From Paraburkholderia sp. FT54 (lineage in GTDB: Bacteria > Pseudomonadota > Gammaproteobacteria > Burkholderiales > Burkholderiaceae): 64,000 nt of DNA. The stretch is taken from the NCBI RefSeq assembly GCF_031585635.1, contig NZ_CP134195.1:992001-1056000 (forward strand), in the 5' to 3' direction. The notes under the pieces are model-generated. The model did no database searches. It was not told where the DNA came from and worked only from the letters and a program-made list of their open reading frames with translations. The number at the start of each line of letters is the position of its first letter. Within the stretch, counting starts at the first letter, position 1. This document shows positions 38,830 through 48,024 of this stretch, piece by piece. Both the position numbers and the translations under genes were made by a program.

Positions 38830-39102
38830 GCTCACGCGGATTCAGCGCGCGGGCCTGGTGACCCGCGCGCGGAGTCCATCCCCGTCGTTTCCCTTCATGG
38901 TCGGAGTTGGCAGTAACACTCCTTCAGCTGTCATGCAGATGACTGGCTCCCGCGGTGCTCAGCCGCGGGCTTTTTGCGTTGCGGGCGCTCGGACACGGGC
39001 GCCTGCATCCATGCGGACAGAAGGGCCGCGCGGCAGCCGCGGGCACGGTGGTTTAGAATCGATGGATTGAAGACTCCGCGCATCGACAGCACCAGAACCG
39101 AT

Positions 39103-40005
39103 ATGGCTTACAAAACGATTGAAGACACGATCGGCAATACGCCGCTCGTACAACTCGTCCGGCTCCCTGACGACGAGATCCGCAGCCGCAATAACGTGAT
39201 TCTTGCGAAGCTCGAGGGTAACAACCCGGCGGGCTCGGTGAAGGATCGCCCGGCGTTGTCGATGATCAAGAAAGCGGAAGCGCGCGGGCGCATCAAGCCG
39301 GGTGACACGCTGATCGAAGCGACCAGCGGCAACACCGGCATCGCGCTCGCCATGGCGGCAGCGGTACGTGGCTACAAGATGGTCCTGATCATGCCGGAAG
39401 ATCTGTCGGTGGAACGCCGTCAGAGCATGGCCGCATATGGCGCGCAGATCGTGCTCACGCCGGTCACGGGCGGCATGGAGTACGCACGCGATCTGGCCGA
39501 GCAGATGCAGCGCGAAGGTAAGGGCATCATCCTCGATCAGTTCGCCAATCCTGATAATCCGGCCTCGCACATCGAGGGCACGGGCCCGGAAATCTGGCGC
39601 GACACCGAAGGGCGCATTACCCACTTCGTGTCGTCGATGGGCACGACCGGCACGATCATGGGCGTGTCCACGTATCTGAAAGAACAGAATCAGGCCATCG
39701 AGATCATCGGCGCGCAACCCGAAGAGGGTTCGCGTATTCCGGGCATCCGCAAATGGCCGGAAGCCTATCTGCCGAAGATTTTCGATCGCAGCCGCGTGGA
39801 CCGTGTCGAGAATGTGAGCCAGGCCGCCGCGGAAGCGATGGCGCGCCGCATGGCGTCGGTGGAAGGGATTTTCGCCGGCATCTCGTCGGGCGGCGCTTGC
39901 GAAGTGGCGCTGCGCGTCGCGCGGCAGGTCGAGAATGCGACGATCGTGTTCATCGTCTGCGATCGCGGCGACCGTTATCTGTCGACCGGTGTGTTTCCCG
40001 CGTAA
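39103..40005 (+). CDS. cysM: Cysteine synthase B
   Basis: 300 residues from the ATG at 39103. PLP enzyme that makes cysteine from O-acetylserine and sulfide or thiosulfate. The PLP lysine is K47 in NNPAGSVKDRPAL; others are LIEATSGNTGIALAMAAAV, FVSSMGTTGTIMGVSTYL and FAGISSGGACEVAL. The sequence GNTPLVQLVRLPDDEIRSRN and the shorter C-terminus fit CysM rather than CysK. It is a single-gene unit bounded by a terminator; TAGAAT about 50 bases upstream may be its -10. Confidence 0.95.
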   Translation: MAYKTIEDTIGNTPLVQLVRLPDDEIRSRNNVILAKLEGNNPAGSVKDRPALSMIKKAEARGRIKPGDTLIEATSGNTGIALAMAAAVRGYKMVLIMPEDLSVERRQSMAAYGAQIVLTPVTGGMEYARDLAEQMQREGKGIILDQFANPDNPASHIEGTGPEIWRDTEGRITHFVSSMGTTGTIMGVSTYLKEQNQAIEIIGAQPEEGSRIPGIRKWPEAYLPKIFDRSRVDRVENVSQAAAEAMARRMASVEGIFAGISSGGACEVALRVARQVENATIVFIVCDRGDRYLSTGVFPA

Positions 40006-40037
40006 ACGCGTCGCCTGGAAAGTCTCGCTCGTTAACG

Positions 40038-40069
40038 AAAAAGCGCCGGTTCAAGACCGGCGCTTTTTT
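40038..40069. terminator. Bidirectional terminator, cysM / mltB
   Basis: AAAAGCGCCGGT pairs with ACCGGCGCTTTT around TCAAG; T6 follows on the plus strand and the A run serves the minus strand. Confidence 0.9.
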
Positions 40070-40113
40070 CATCTCATCGATCGGCGCGACGCATTCGGCG
40101 CCCGCACTGCCGG

Positions 40114-41343
40114 TTATTGCGACGCCGCAGCCGGCGGCGCCGCGTTGTTGACAGCGTTCGTCGCGTCGCCGGCTTCCATCTGCGCCTTGACCCGCTGGCC
40201 CAACTGATACACCGCGAGCGCGTAGAAGAAGCTGCGGTTATAACGCGTCAGCACGTAGAAGTTCTTCAAGCCGAGCATGAACTCGGTGCCACGTCCCGGC
40301 GAGGGTAGATCCACCACCGTCACCGGCGTACCGGCTTCCGACGCGATATCCACATCCGGCTCGTTCAGCAGCAACCCGGCGCGCAGCAACTGACTGAGCG
40401 GCCAGTGCGGCTCCGGCTGGCCGTCGGCGGCTGCTTGCGCGACGCCGAGGCTGCCGGCGTCCGAGCCGATCTTCCATACCACCGGACGGCCGTTTTCCCA
40501 ACCGTTCTGACGCAGATAATTCGCCACGCTGCCGATCGCATCCGCCTGGCTCGTGCGCAGATCGATCTGCTTGTTGCCGTCGTAGCTCACCGCGTATTGC
40601 ACGATGCTGCTCGGCAGGAACTGCGGAATGCCGATCGCGCCGGTGTAGGAGCCGAGCACCGTGGTCGGATCGATCTGCGAGTCGCGCGTCCACACCAGGT
40701 AGTCTTCGAGATTCTTGCGGAAGGTCGCCTGGCGATCCGCGCGATTATTGGTGTTCGGATAGTCGAAGCTGAGCGTGGTCAGCGCGTCGAGCACGCGGAA
40801 GTTGCCCATGAAGCGCCCATAGATCGTCTCCACCCCGATGATGCCGACGATCACTTCCGGCGGCACGCCGAACTCTTCATAGGCGCGTTGCAGCGTGGCC
40901 TGGTTCGCGCGCCAGAAGCGCACGCCTGCATTGATGCGCACCTGGTCGAGGAAACGCGACTGATACACGCGCCAGTTCTTGACCGACGGCGAAGGCGACG
41001 GCGTCACGAGCTTGACCGCGGTCGCCGAATAGCTCACGCCGGCAAAGAGCGAATGCAGCGCGGACTCGTCGAAGTCGTAGCGCGCGACCATGTCGTTGAT
41101 GAACGCATTGACATCGGCATTGTTCGCGTAGCGCTGCGGGATGATCTCTTCTTCAAACGTTTGCCCTTGCGGCACGGCAGGTTGCGGCTGGCTTTGCGCG
41201 AGCAGCACCGGCGGTTTCTTGCCGGCGCTTTGCGCAATCGCCGGACTGGTTGCCATGAACATGCACGATGCGACGGACAGTGCGGCGGCCATGGTTCTGA
41301 TGCTTAGCCGGTTTCGTGCAGACAGAGCAAGCTTGACGGTCAT
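40114..41343 (-). CDS. mltB: Membrane-bound lytic murein transglycosylase B
   Basis: 409 residues. A signal sequence (LSVASCMFMATSPAIAQS) contains a cysteine, but not in a clear lipobox. A Pro/Gln linker precedes the family-3 lytic transglycosylase domain: VPPEVIVGIIGVETIYGRFM carries the catalytic Glu172, followed by VLDALTTLSFDYPNTNNRAD, GSYTGAIGIPQFLPSSIVQY and SVANYLRQNGWENGRPV. It cleaves peptidoglycan glycan strands to give 1,6-anhydro-MurNAc ends, feeding the recycling route that MupP (at 17.6 kb) would serve. Confidence 0.93.
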   Translation of the reverse strand: MTVKLALSARNRLSIRTMAAALSVASCMFMATSPAIAQSAGKKPPVLLAQSQPQPAVPQGQTFEEEIIPQRYANNADVNAFINDMVARYDFDESALHSLFAGVSYSATAVKLVTPSPSPSVKNWRVYQSRFLDQVRINAGVRFWRANQATLQRAYEEFGVPPEVIVGIIGVETIYGRFMGNFRVLDALTTLSFDYPNTNNRADRQATFRKNLEDYLVWTRDSQIDPTTVLGSYTGAIGIPQFLPSSIVQYAVSYDGNKQIDLRTSQADAIGSVANYLRQNGWENGRPVVWKIGSDAGSLGVAQAAADGQPEPHWPLSQLLRAGLLLNEPDVDIASEAGTPVTVVDLPSPGRGTEFMLGLKNFYVLTRYNRSFFYALAVYQLGQRVKAQMEAGDATNAVNNAAPPAAASQ

Positions 41344-41555
41344 AGTGAGCTGGAGGTGCGTGGCGCTGGAGACAAGGGAAGACGGGAAAAACCGATCGGG
41401 GCAGTATACCCGAGGCCTCTGCGCAAAACTGTGCCTGACGCGTCACAGCCGCATGGTGTGGTAACTTGATGCATGTTGGCGCGCCGAGGGCGCGCGCCCC
41501 TGGATGGAGACATGCCGCGCGCGCCTCAAAAGCGTGACGCCGCAAAAAGCGAAAC

Positions 41556-42479
41556 ATGGCAACAGGCTTCTATTCCCACGCCGACTGTCTGCTGCACGAT
41601 ATGGGGCAATGGCATCCCGAATGCCCCGCGCGTCTGCAGGCCATCGAAGATCAATTGATCGCGAGCCGCATCGACTCGCTGATCGAGCGCGAGTCGCCGC
41701 CGCTCGCCGACGACGCCGCGTTACTGCGCGTGCATACGCAAGCTCACGTCGATTACATCCGCAGCCGCTCGCCCGCTGAAGGCACAGCCGAAATCGACCC
41801 CGATACGTCGATGAACCCGCATACCTTGCAGGCCGCGTTGCGCGCCGCGGGCGCCGCGGTCGCCGCAACCGACGCGGTGATCGAAGGCCGCTACGACAAT
41901 GCCTTCTGCAGCGTGCGCCCGCCCGGCCACCATGCGGAGCCGGCGCGCGCCATGGGCTTCTGCTTCTTCAACAATGTCGCGATCGCCGCGCGTCATGCGC
42001 TCGAAGTGCACGGCTTGGAGCGCGTCGCCATCATCGACTTCGACGTGCATCACGGCAACGGCACCGAAGCGGCCTTCTCGGGCGATTCACGCGTGCTGAT
42101 GTGCAGCATCTTCCAGCATCCGTTTTATCCGTTCACCGGTGCCGACAATCAGGCGCTCAACATGTGCAATGTGCCGATGCCGGCGCGTTCGAAAGGCATG
42201 GCGGTGCGCGAGGCGGTGGACATGCTGTGGTTGCCGCGCCTCCATGAATTCAAGCCGCAGATGCTGTTCATCTCGGCCGGTTTCGACGCACATCGCGAGG
42301 ACGACCTCGGCAACATGGGCCTCGTCGAAGACGATTACGCCTGGATCACCGATCAGATACGCGAGATTGCGAAGCGGTATTCGCACGGCCGGATCGTCAG
42401 CTGTCTCGAAGGCGGCTACAACCTGTCCGCGTTGGGGCGCAGCGTGGTTGCTCACGTGCGCTCGCTTGCCGGGATCTGA
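41556..42479 (+). CDS. Histone deacetylase-family (class II-like) deacylase
   Basis: 307 residues. Zn-dependent HDAC fold: catalytic His pair in VRPPGHHAEPARAMGFCFFN, zinc ligands Asp and His in IIDFDVHHGNGTEAAF, third ligand in ISAGFDAHREDDLGNMG, and the C-terminal EGGYNLSALGRSVVAHV. In bacteria these act on small acetylated molecules such as polyamines, or on acetylated/acylated proteins. The target here is not evident. It sits 54 bases ahead of the crotonase gene, possibly one operon. Confidence 0.9.
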   Translation: MATGFYSHADCLLHDMGQWHPECPARLQAIEDQLIASRIDSLIERESPPLADDAALLRVHTQAHVDYIRSRSPAEGTAEIDPDTSMNPHTLQAALRAAGAAVAATDAVIEGRYDNAFCSVRPPGHHAEPARAMGFCFFNNVAIAARHALEVHGLERVAIIDFDVHHGNGTEAAFSGDSRVLMCSIFQHPFYPFTGADNQALNMCNVPMPARSKGMAVREAVDMLWLPRLHEFKPQMLFISAGFDAHREDDLGNMGLVEDDYAWITDQIREIAKRYSHGRIVSCLEGGYNLSALGRSVVAHVRSLAGI

Positions 42480-42533
42480 GCCGCCGCCCTGCATAGCGGC
42501 GCCATTCACTCAACACGCATGGAGCAGCGAGCC

Positions 42534-43334
42534 ATGAATGCCGACGCGCGCAACGCTTCACTGGTCGAGATCGAACACGGCGTGTACGGCGTGCCGGGCG
42601 TCGTGCGTCTGACGATGAACCGGCCCGATGCCTTCAACGCGCTCTCCGAAGCCTTGCTCGACGACCTGCAGACCGCTTTGAGCGAAATCGGGCGATCGGA
42701 CGCGCGGGTGGTCGTGATCGCCGGCGCGGGCCGGGCGTTCTGCGCGGGACACGATCTGAAGGAAATGCGCGCGGCGCCGTCGCTGGCTTACTACCAGGCG
42801 CTGTTCGCCCGCTGCACCAGGCTCATGCTGGCGATCCAGCGCTTGCCGCAACCCGTGATCGCGCGGGTCCAGGGCGTCGCGACGGCGGCCGGCTGTCAAC
42901 TCGTCGCGATGTGCGATCTGGCCGTTGCGGCCGACACGGCGCGGTTCGCCGTGTCGGGTGTGAACCTCGGGCTCTTTTGTGCGACGCCTTCCGTGCCGCT
43001 GTCGCGCAACCTGTCGCGCAAGGCGGCGCTCGAAATGCTGCTCACCGGCGATTTCATCGATGCCGCCGAAGCGAAGCAGCAGGGTCTCGTGAACCGCGTG
43101 GTTCCGGCGGACGCGCTCGATGCCGAGCTCGCGCGGCTCGCCGCCAGCATCTGCGCGAAACCCGTCGAAGCCGTGAGCGCCGGCAAAGGCCTCTTCTATC
43201 GTCAGTTGGAGATGGGTATCGAAGCGGCTTACCAGCTCGCCGGCCAGACGATGGCCTGCAACATGATGGATGAGTCAGCGCTCGAAGGCGTGCAGGCTTT
43301 CATCGACAAACGGCCGCCCGACTGGAAGTCGTGA
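42534..43334 (+). CDS. Enoyl-CoA hydratase/isomerase-family protein, ECHDC3-like
   Basis: 266 residues from the ATG at 42534, which has GGAG nine bases upstream; an ATG at 42519 is less well placed. Crotonase fold: LTMNRPDAFNALSEALLDDL, oxyanion-hole VVIAGAGRAFCAGHDLKEMR, and RVQGVATAAGCQLVAMCDLA. The region that carries the catalytic Glu in true hydratases here reads SGVNLGLFCATPSVPLSRNL, without that Glu. Together with the ending AFIDKRPPDWKS it matches my memory of the mitochondrial ECHDC3 group, whose reaction is not established. It probably acts on acyl-CoA but may not be a hydratase. Confidence 0.85.
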   Translation: MNADARNASLVEIEHGVYGVPGVVRLTMNRPDAFNALSEALLDDLQTALSEIGRSDARVVVIAGAGRAFCAGHDLKEMRAAPSLAYYQALFARCTRLMLAIQRLPQPVIARVQGVATAAGCQLVAMCDLAVAADTARFAVSGVNLGLFCATPSVPLSRNLSRKAALEMLLTGDFIDAAEAKQQGLVNRVVPADALDAELARLAASICAKPVEAVSAGKGLFYRQLEMGIEAAYQLAGQTMACNMMDESALEGVQAFIDKRPPDWKS

Positions 43335-43355
43335 CGCGAGCTAGCCGCACGTTAC

Positions 43356-44261
43356 TCAGGCTTTAAGCACCAGCCGCTTTTCAATCCACTCGATCAATGC
43401 GCCGATCACCCGGTCGCGGTCCATGTCGTTCATCGTCTCGTGATAGCTGCCTTCGTGCAGGGTGAGCGTCTTGTCCGGCGAGCCTGCATGCTGGCCGAAT
43501 TCGCGGCTGCCTTCGGGTTCGGTGAGCTTGTCGGCGGTGCCGTGATAAACCAGCAGCGGTACTCGCAAGCCAGCACGGCCGCGTTCGATGCGCGCCATCG
43601 CCAGCAGCAGTTCCGCGCCGGTACGCGCGGCAATCGCGCCGTGATGCACGAGCGGATCGTTGCGATTGGCGTTCACCACGGGTTGAAGTCGGGATAGCAA
43701 GGCGGCGTCGATTTTCATCGCCGGGAAGCTCGGGTAGAGGCGGCTGATCACCTGGCTCAGCTTGAGCATCCAGCGCGGCACGTCGCGGCCGGGCGCCAGC
43801 GCCGGGCTCGACAGGATCAAGCCGTTCAGGCGCCGGCCGCTCGCTTCGAGCCGTTCGATTGCATACAGCGCCGCTACGGCGCCGCCCATGCTGTGGCCCA
43901 TCAGGAAGAGCGGGGCGCAACTTTGCGCGGCGGCGTCGAGCAGGGCTTGCGCGTCCAGCAGATAGTCGTCGAAGCGCTTCACGTAGGCTCGCCTGCCGGG
44001 CGCGTGGCCATGGCCGCGCAAATCGATCGCCACCAGTTCGATACCCGCTGCGTTCAGTCGCGCGGCCAGCGCCGCATAGCGGCCGGCGTGTTCGGCGAGT
44101 CCGTGGAGCAGCGCGACCGTGGCGCGCAGCGGCGCGGCGGCCGGCCAGCGGTACAGCGGCAGTTCCAGCCCGTCGCCGGTCTTGACCGACGCGCGCTGTG
44201 GCTCGCCGGCATTCCGGTTGCCAGTGCTGGACCGCACGTTACTGCTTTGGGATGTTTCCAT
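43356..44261 (-). CDS. Alpha/beta hydrolase (monoacylglycerol lipase / lysophospholipase type)
   Basis: 301 residues. Serine aminopeptidase S33/Hydrolase_4 family: HGLAEHAGRYAALAARL, nucleophile S124 in FLMGHSMGGAVAALYA, the acidic residue in LLVYHGTADKLTEPEGSREF, and the catalytic His in EGSYHETMNDMDRDRVIGAL. It hydrolyses monoacylglycerols or lysophospholipids. The N-terminal 30 residues are polar, without a signal peptide, so it is probably cytoplasmic. It is convergent with the crotonase gene (21 bases apart). Confidence 0.88.
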   Translation of the reverse strand: METSQSSNVRSSTGNRNAGEPQRASVKTGDGLELPLYRWPAAAPLRATVALLHGLAEHAGRYAALAARLNAAGIELVAIDLRGHGHAPGRRAYVKRFDDYLLDAQALLDAAAQSCAPLFLMGHSMGGAVAALYAIERLEASGRRLNGLILSSPALAPGRDVPRWMLKLSQVISRLYPSFPAMKIDAALLSRLQPVVNANRNDPLVHHGAIAARTGAELLLAMARIERGRAGLRVPLLVYHGTADKLTEPEGSREFGQHAGSPDKTLTLHEGSYHETMNDMDRDRVIGALIEWIEKRLVLKA

Positions 44262-44438
44262 GGCTACTGCTTATCCTGATTTTGTTCCGCCTGATCATAG
44301 TCGCAGCGACAGTGCGCGCGCGAGCGTCTCGCACGGAGCGTGCCTCTAATGCCCACAGGTTATGAAAAGATCGTAATTGATTATTAAAGGGAATGTCGAC
44401 GCTGCGGTAGAATTGCGGCCTCAAATCCCAATAAAAGC

Positions 44439-44499
44439 AACGGCGGCCGCTTGTCGGGAGCGCACAACGCTCGCTGACAGCCTCCGCCGTTTCGTTTTT
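44439..44499 (+). promoter_or_regulatory. Terminator-like leader hairpin directly before metN
   Basis: AACGGCGG (44439-44446) pairs with CCGCCGTT (44484-44491), enclosing a second imperfect stem (CTTGTC...AGCG with CGCT...TGACAG); TCGTTTTT follows and the metN ATG is two bases later. A rho-independent terminator placed immediately upstream of a start codon suggests attenuation. I do not recognise it as a known SAM riboswitch class. Confidence 0.5.
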
Positions 44500-44501
44500 C
44501 C

Positions 44502-45536
44502 ATGATCGAAATACGCAATATCTCCCAGCGGTTCGCCGGGCCCCGGGGCTGGGTCGAGGCGCTGCACAACGTCAATCTGTCGGTTCCGGCGGGCGAGGTG
44601 TTCGGCATCATCGGCCGCAGCGGCGCGGGCAAGAGTACGCTCGTGCGCACCATCAACCTGCTGACGCGTCCGAGCGAAGGCAATATTGTCGTCAACGGCC
44701 GCGATCTGACCACGCTGCCCGCCGCGCAATTGCGCGAGGCGCGCCGCGAGATCGGCATGATCTTCCAGCACTTCAACCTGCTGTCGTCGCGTACGGTCTA
44801 CGAGAACGTCGCGCTGCCGCTCGAACTCGCCGGCATGCAGCGCGACGAAATCGAAGCGAACGTGCTGCCGCTGCTCGATCTGGTCGGCCTGTCGGCGCAG
44901 AAGGACCGGTTTCCGGCGCAGATCAGCGGCGGGCAGAAGCAGCGCGTCGGCATTGCGCGCGCGCTCGCGAGCAAGCCCAAAGTGCTGCTCTCCGACGAAG
45001 CCACCTCCGCGCTCGATCCGGAAACCACGCGCGCGATTCTCGACCTGCTCAAGCGCATCAATCGAGAATTGAACCTGACCATCGTCCTGATCACGCACCA
45101 GATGGATGTGATCAAACAGGTCTGCGACCGCGTCGCGGTGTTGGACGCGGGCCGTGTGGTCGAAGAAGGCAAGGTCATCGACGTGTTCCTGCAACCGCAT
45201 CACGAAGTCACGCGCGCCTTGATCGGCGACGTGATTGCGCAGGAACTGCCGCCCGCCATGAAGGCACGCGTCGCGGAGCGCCTGAAGACAGGCAGCGGCC
45301 ACTTGCTGCGCCTCGCGTTTACCGGCTCGGGCGTCGATCAGCCGATCCTGTCGGAAACGATTCGCCGTTACGAACTCGACTTCAACATCCTGCACGGCCA
45401 GATCGACGAGATCCAGGGGCAGGCGTTCGGCTCGCTTGCGGTGCTCGCGGGCGGCGAACCGGCGAAGGTGGCGCAGGCGCTGACGTATCTGCGTGAACAG
45501 GGTGTGGTGGTGGAGGAGCTCTCGTATGTTGAGTGA
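44502..45536 (+). CDS. metN: Methionine ABC transporter, ATP-binding protein
   Basis: 344 residues. Walker [18 protein letters not shown]-loop [18 protein letters not shown] signature [17 protein letters not shown], Walker [17 protein letters not shown], and a His switch (LITHQMDVI). Residues about 265-344 form the NIL domain ([20 protein letters not shown]), which binds methionine and inhibits transport when the cell is replete. It imports D/L-methionine with MetI and MetQ. It overlaps metI by 11 bases. The unusual leader hairpin lies just upstream. Confidence 0.96.
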   Translation: MIEIRNISQRFAGPRGWVEALHNVNLSVPAGEVFGIIGRSGAGKSTLVRTINLLTRPSEGNIVVNGRDLTTLPAAQLREARREIGMIFQHFNLLSSRTVYENVALPLELAGMQRDEIEANVLPLLDLVGLSAQKDRFPAQISGGQKQRVGIARALASKPKVLLSDEATSALDPETTRAILDLLKRINRELNLTIVLITHQMDVIKQVCDRVAVLDAGRVVEEGKVIDVFLQPHHEVTRALIGDVIAQELPPAMKARVAERLKTGSGHLLRLAFTGSGVDQPILSETIRRYELDFNILHGQIDEIQGQAFGSLAVLAGGEPAKVAQALTYLREQGVVVEELSYVE

Positions 45537-46179
45537 AATGTTCGATATGTTCGTCCAGTCGTTCTGGGAAACGCTCGTCATGGTGGGCATTTCCGGGCTG
45601 GTCGGCGCCTTGGTGGGTTTGCCGCTCGGCGTGCTGCTGTATCTGACGGATCGCCAGGGTGTGCTGCAGAACGTCGCCGTGAATCGCGTGATGGGCGTGA
45701 TCGTCAATGCGGTCCGTTCGACGCCGTTCATCATCCTGCTGGTGGCCGTGATTCCGTTCACGCGTCTCGTGGTCGGTTCGTCGATCGGCACGGCGGCCGC
45801 CGTCGTGCCGCTGACGATCGCCGCCGCGCCGTTCATCGCGCGCCTGGTCGAGACCGCGCTGCGCGAAGTGGACCGCGGCCTGATCGAAGCCGCCCAGGCG
45901 ATGGGCGCGACCACCAGCCAGATCGTCTTCAAGGTGTTGCTGCCGGAATCGCTGCCGGGCGTGGTCGCCGGCTTGACGATCACGTTCGTGTCGCTGGTCG
46001 GCTATTCGGCGATGGCTGGCGCGATCGGCGGCGGCGGTCTTGGCGATCTCGGCATTCGCTACGGGTATCAGCGTTTTTTGCCGGAAGTCATGTTGACGGT
46101 CGTGGTGATTCTGATCGTCTTCGTGCAGTTGGTGCAGTCGTTCGGGGATTGGCTCGTGCGTCGTTTGAGCCATAAGTAA
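45526..46179 (+). CDS. metI: Methionine ABC transporter, permease
   Basis: 217 residues from the ATG at 45526, with GGAGGAG upstream, overlapping the end of metN. Five membrane segments and the permease coupling loop [20 protein letters not shown] are clear; [19 protein letters not shown] and [20 protein letters not shown] are typical of MetI. It forms the inner-membrane channel as a dimer with two MetN subunits. Confidence 0.96.
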   Translation: MLSEMFDMFVQSFWETLVMVGISGLVGALVGLPLGVLLYLTDRQGVLQNVAVNRVMGVIVNAVRSTPFIILLVAVIPFTRLVVGSSIGTAAAVVPLTIAAAPFIARLVETALREVDRGLIEAAQAMGATTSQIVFKVLLPESLPGVVAGLTITFVSLVGYSAMAGAIGGGGLGDLGIRYGYQRFLPEVMLTVVVILIVFVQLVQSFGDWLVRRLSHK

Positions 46180-46214
46180 AACAACAATTTCGATCAGGTT
46201 CGGAAAGGTCCATC

Positions 46215-47012
46215 ATGCAACGTCGTTTCATTCTCAAGCTGGCAGCCGTGTTCGGCGCCGCATCGCTGTTCGCCGCCAACGCGGCTCACGCTGAAGACAC
46301 GATCAAGGTCGGCGTCACCGGCGGTCCGCACGCGCAGATCATGGAAGTCGTCAAAACAGTCGCGGCGAAGAACGGTTTGAACATCAAGATCGTCGAATTC
46401 TCCGACTACGTGCAGCCGAACGCCGCGCTCGCCGGCGGCGATCTGGACGCGAACAGCTACCAGCACGACCCGTATCTGCAGGCGCAGGTGAAGGATCGCG
46501 GCTACAAGTTGATCCGCGTCGCGGACACGGTCACGTACCCGATGGGCATCTACTCGAAGAAAGTGAAGACGCTGGCCGAGCTGCAGCCGGGGGCGAAGAT
46601 CGCCGTGCCGAACGATCCGACCAATGGCGGCCGCGCGCTGCTGTTGCTGCAAAAGCAGGGTCTGCTGAAGCTGCGTGCGGACGCGGGCCTGAAGGCGACG
46701 CCGCTCGATATCGTCGACAACCCGAAGAAGCTGAAGATCGTCGAACTCGACGCCGCGCAGATTCCGCGCTCGCTGAACGACGTGGACGCGGCCGCGATCA
46801 ACACGAACTTCGCGATGGAAGCGGGTCTGAAGCCCAAGCAGGACGCGATTGCGATCGAAGATCCCAAAGGTCCGTACGTGAACATCATCGCAATCCGCGA
46901 AGCGGATAAGAACAAGCCATGGGTCGCCAAACTGGTCGCGGCGTATCATTCGCCGGAAGTGAAGCAGTTCGTTGAAAGCAAATTCGGCGGGTCGGTGATC
47001 ACCGCGTGGTGA
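46215..47012 (+). CDS. metQ: Methionine ABC transporter, substrate-binding protein
   Basis: 265 residues, NLPA/MetQ family: KVGVTGGPHAQIMEVVKTVA, EFSDYVQPNAALAGGDLDAN, SYQHDPYLQAQVKDRGYKLI, VPNDPTNGGRALLLLQKQGL and ALKATPLDIVDNPKKLKIVE-type sequence. Unlike the E. coli lipoprotein, the signal peptide (LAAVFGAASLFAANAAHA) has no lipobox cysteine, so it should be a soluble periplasmic protein. Third gene of metNIQ; a terminator follows. Confidence 0.95.
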   Translation: MQRRFILKLAAVFGAASLFAANAAHAEDTIKVGVTGGPHAQIMEVVKTVAAKNGLNIKIVEFSDYVQPNAALAGGDLDANSYQHDPYLQAQVKDRGYKLIRVADTVTYPMGIYSKKVKTLAELQPGAKIAVPNDPTNGGRALLLLQKQGLLKLRADAGLKATPLDIVDNPKKLKIVELDAAQIPRSLNDVDAAAINTNFAMEAGLKPKQDAIAIEDPKGPYVNIIAIREADKNKPWVAKLVAAYHSPEVKQFVESKFGGSVITAW

Positions 47013-47073
47013 GCCGGCGGCCTGCAGAACAAGCAAGATACGACGGCAATGCAAAATTAGAGTCGTAGGGCTT

Positions 47074-47100
47074 AACCCGGGGTTGTCGCCCGGGTTTTTT
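47074..47100 (+). terminator. Rho-independent terminator after metQ
   Basis: AACCCGGG pairs with CCCGGGTT around a 7-base loop and runs into T6. Confidence 0.9.
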
Positions 47101-47110
47101 CGAGTTTAAA

Positions 47111-47128
47111 ATAGAACGATCGTTCGAT
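47111..47128. promoter_or_regulatory. Palindromic operator-like site upstream of etfBA
   Basis: A central 12-bp perfect palindrome GAACGATCGTTC lies at 47114-47125, extended to 18 bp with one mismatched pair. It resembles sites bound by TetR-family regulators. It is about 80 bases upstream of a TATAAT (47204-47209) that is the likely etfB -10. The regulator is not in the window. Confidence 0.5.
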
Positions 47129-47249
47129 ATTGCCGTCACGCCGCTGAGGAGCGATATCCTCGTGCTAAAGCACCCGCGACACGGCTGCCATGAGGGCAGT
47201 CGCTATAATGTCCGTTGGGTTGACGTATTCGTAACTTTGGAGCGTGTGC

Positions 47250-47999
47250 ATGAAAATCCTGGTGCCAGTCAAAAGAGTGGTCGACTACAACGTGAAAGTT
47301 CGAGTCAAGTCGGACGGCACGGGCGTCGACATTGCTAACGTGAAGATGTCGATGAATCCGTTCGACGAAATCGCGGTTGAGGAAGCGGTGCGTCTGAAGG
47401 AAGCGGGCGTGGCGACGGAAGTGATCGCTGTGTCGGCGGGTGTGACGCAATCGCAGGAAACGCTGCGCACGGCGCTGGCGATTGGTGCGGATCGCGCGAT
47501 TCTGATCGAGTCGGGCGAGGAACTGCAGCCGCTGGCTGTCGCGAAGCTGCTGAAGGCGCTGGTCGACAAGGAACAGCCGCAGCTGGTCATTCTCGGCAAG
47601 CAGGCCATCGACGACGATTCGAACCAGACCGGCCAGATGCTCGCTGCCTTGGCTAACCTGCCGCAAGCCACGTTTGCCTCGAAGGTTGTCGTGGCAGACG
47701 GCAAGGCAACCGTTTCGCGCGAAGTGGATGGCGGCGCGGAAACGCTGTCCTTGAAGCTCCCCGCAGTCATCACTACCGACCTGCGCCTGAACGAGCCGCG
47801 TTATGTGACGCTGCCGAACATCATGAAGGCGAAGAAGAAGCCGCTGGAAGTCCTCAAGCCGGAAGATCTGGGTGTCGACGTCACGCCGCGCCTGAAGACG
47901 CTGAAAGTCGTCGAGCCGCCGAAGCGCTCCGCCGGTGTGAAGGTGCCGGATGTGAAGACACTGGTCGAGAAGCTGAAGACCGAAGCCAAGGTGCTTTAA
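47250..47999 (+). CDS. etfB: Electron transfer flavoprotein beta subunit
   Basis: 249 residues from the ATG at 47250, with GGAG upstream. Adenine-nucleotide-alpha-hydrolase-like ETF fold: [60 protein letters not shown] and [16 protein letters not shown]. With EtfA it holds FAD and AMP and carries electrons from acyl-CoA dehydrogenases to ETF-ubiquinone oxidoreductase. An acyl-CoA dehydrogenase gene follows etfA, so the three genes form a beta-oxidation electron-transfer group. Confidence 0.97.
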   Translation: MKILVPVKRVVDYNVKVRVKSDGTGVDIANVKMSMNPFDEIAVEEAVRLKEAGVATEVIAVSAGVTQSQETLRTALAIGADRAILIESGEELQPLAVAKLLKALVDKEQPQLVILGKQAIDDDSNQTGQMLAALANLPQATFASKVVVADGKATVSREVDGGAETLSLKLPAVITTDLRLNEPRYVTLPNIMKAKKKPLEVLKPEDLGVDVTPRLKTLKVVEPPKRSAGVKVPDVKTLVEKLKTEAKVL

Positions 48000-48024
48000 G
48001 TAGAACGGCAACCATGTTGCATGG

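Noticed and set aside
47162-47173. GTGCT-AA-AGCAC hairpin upstream of etfB
   Set aside because: Too short with a two-base loop; likely chance.
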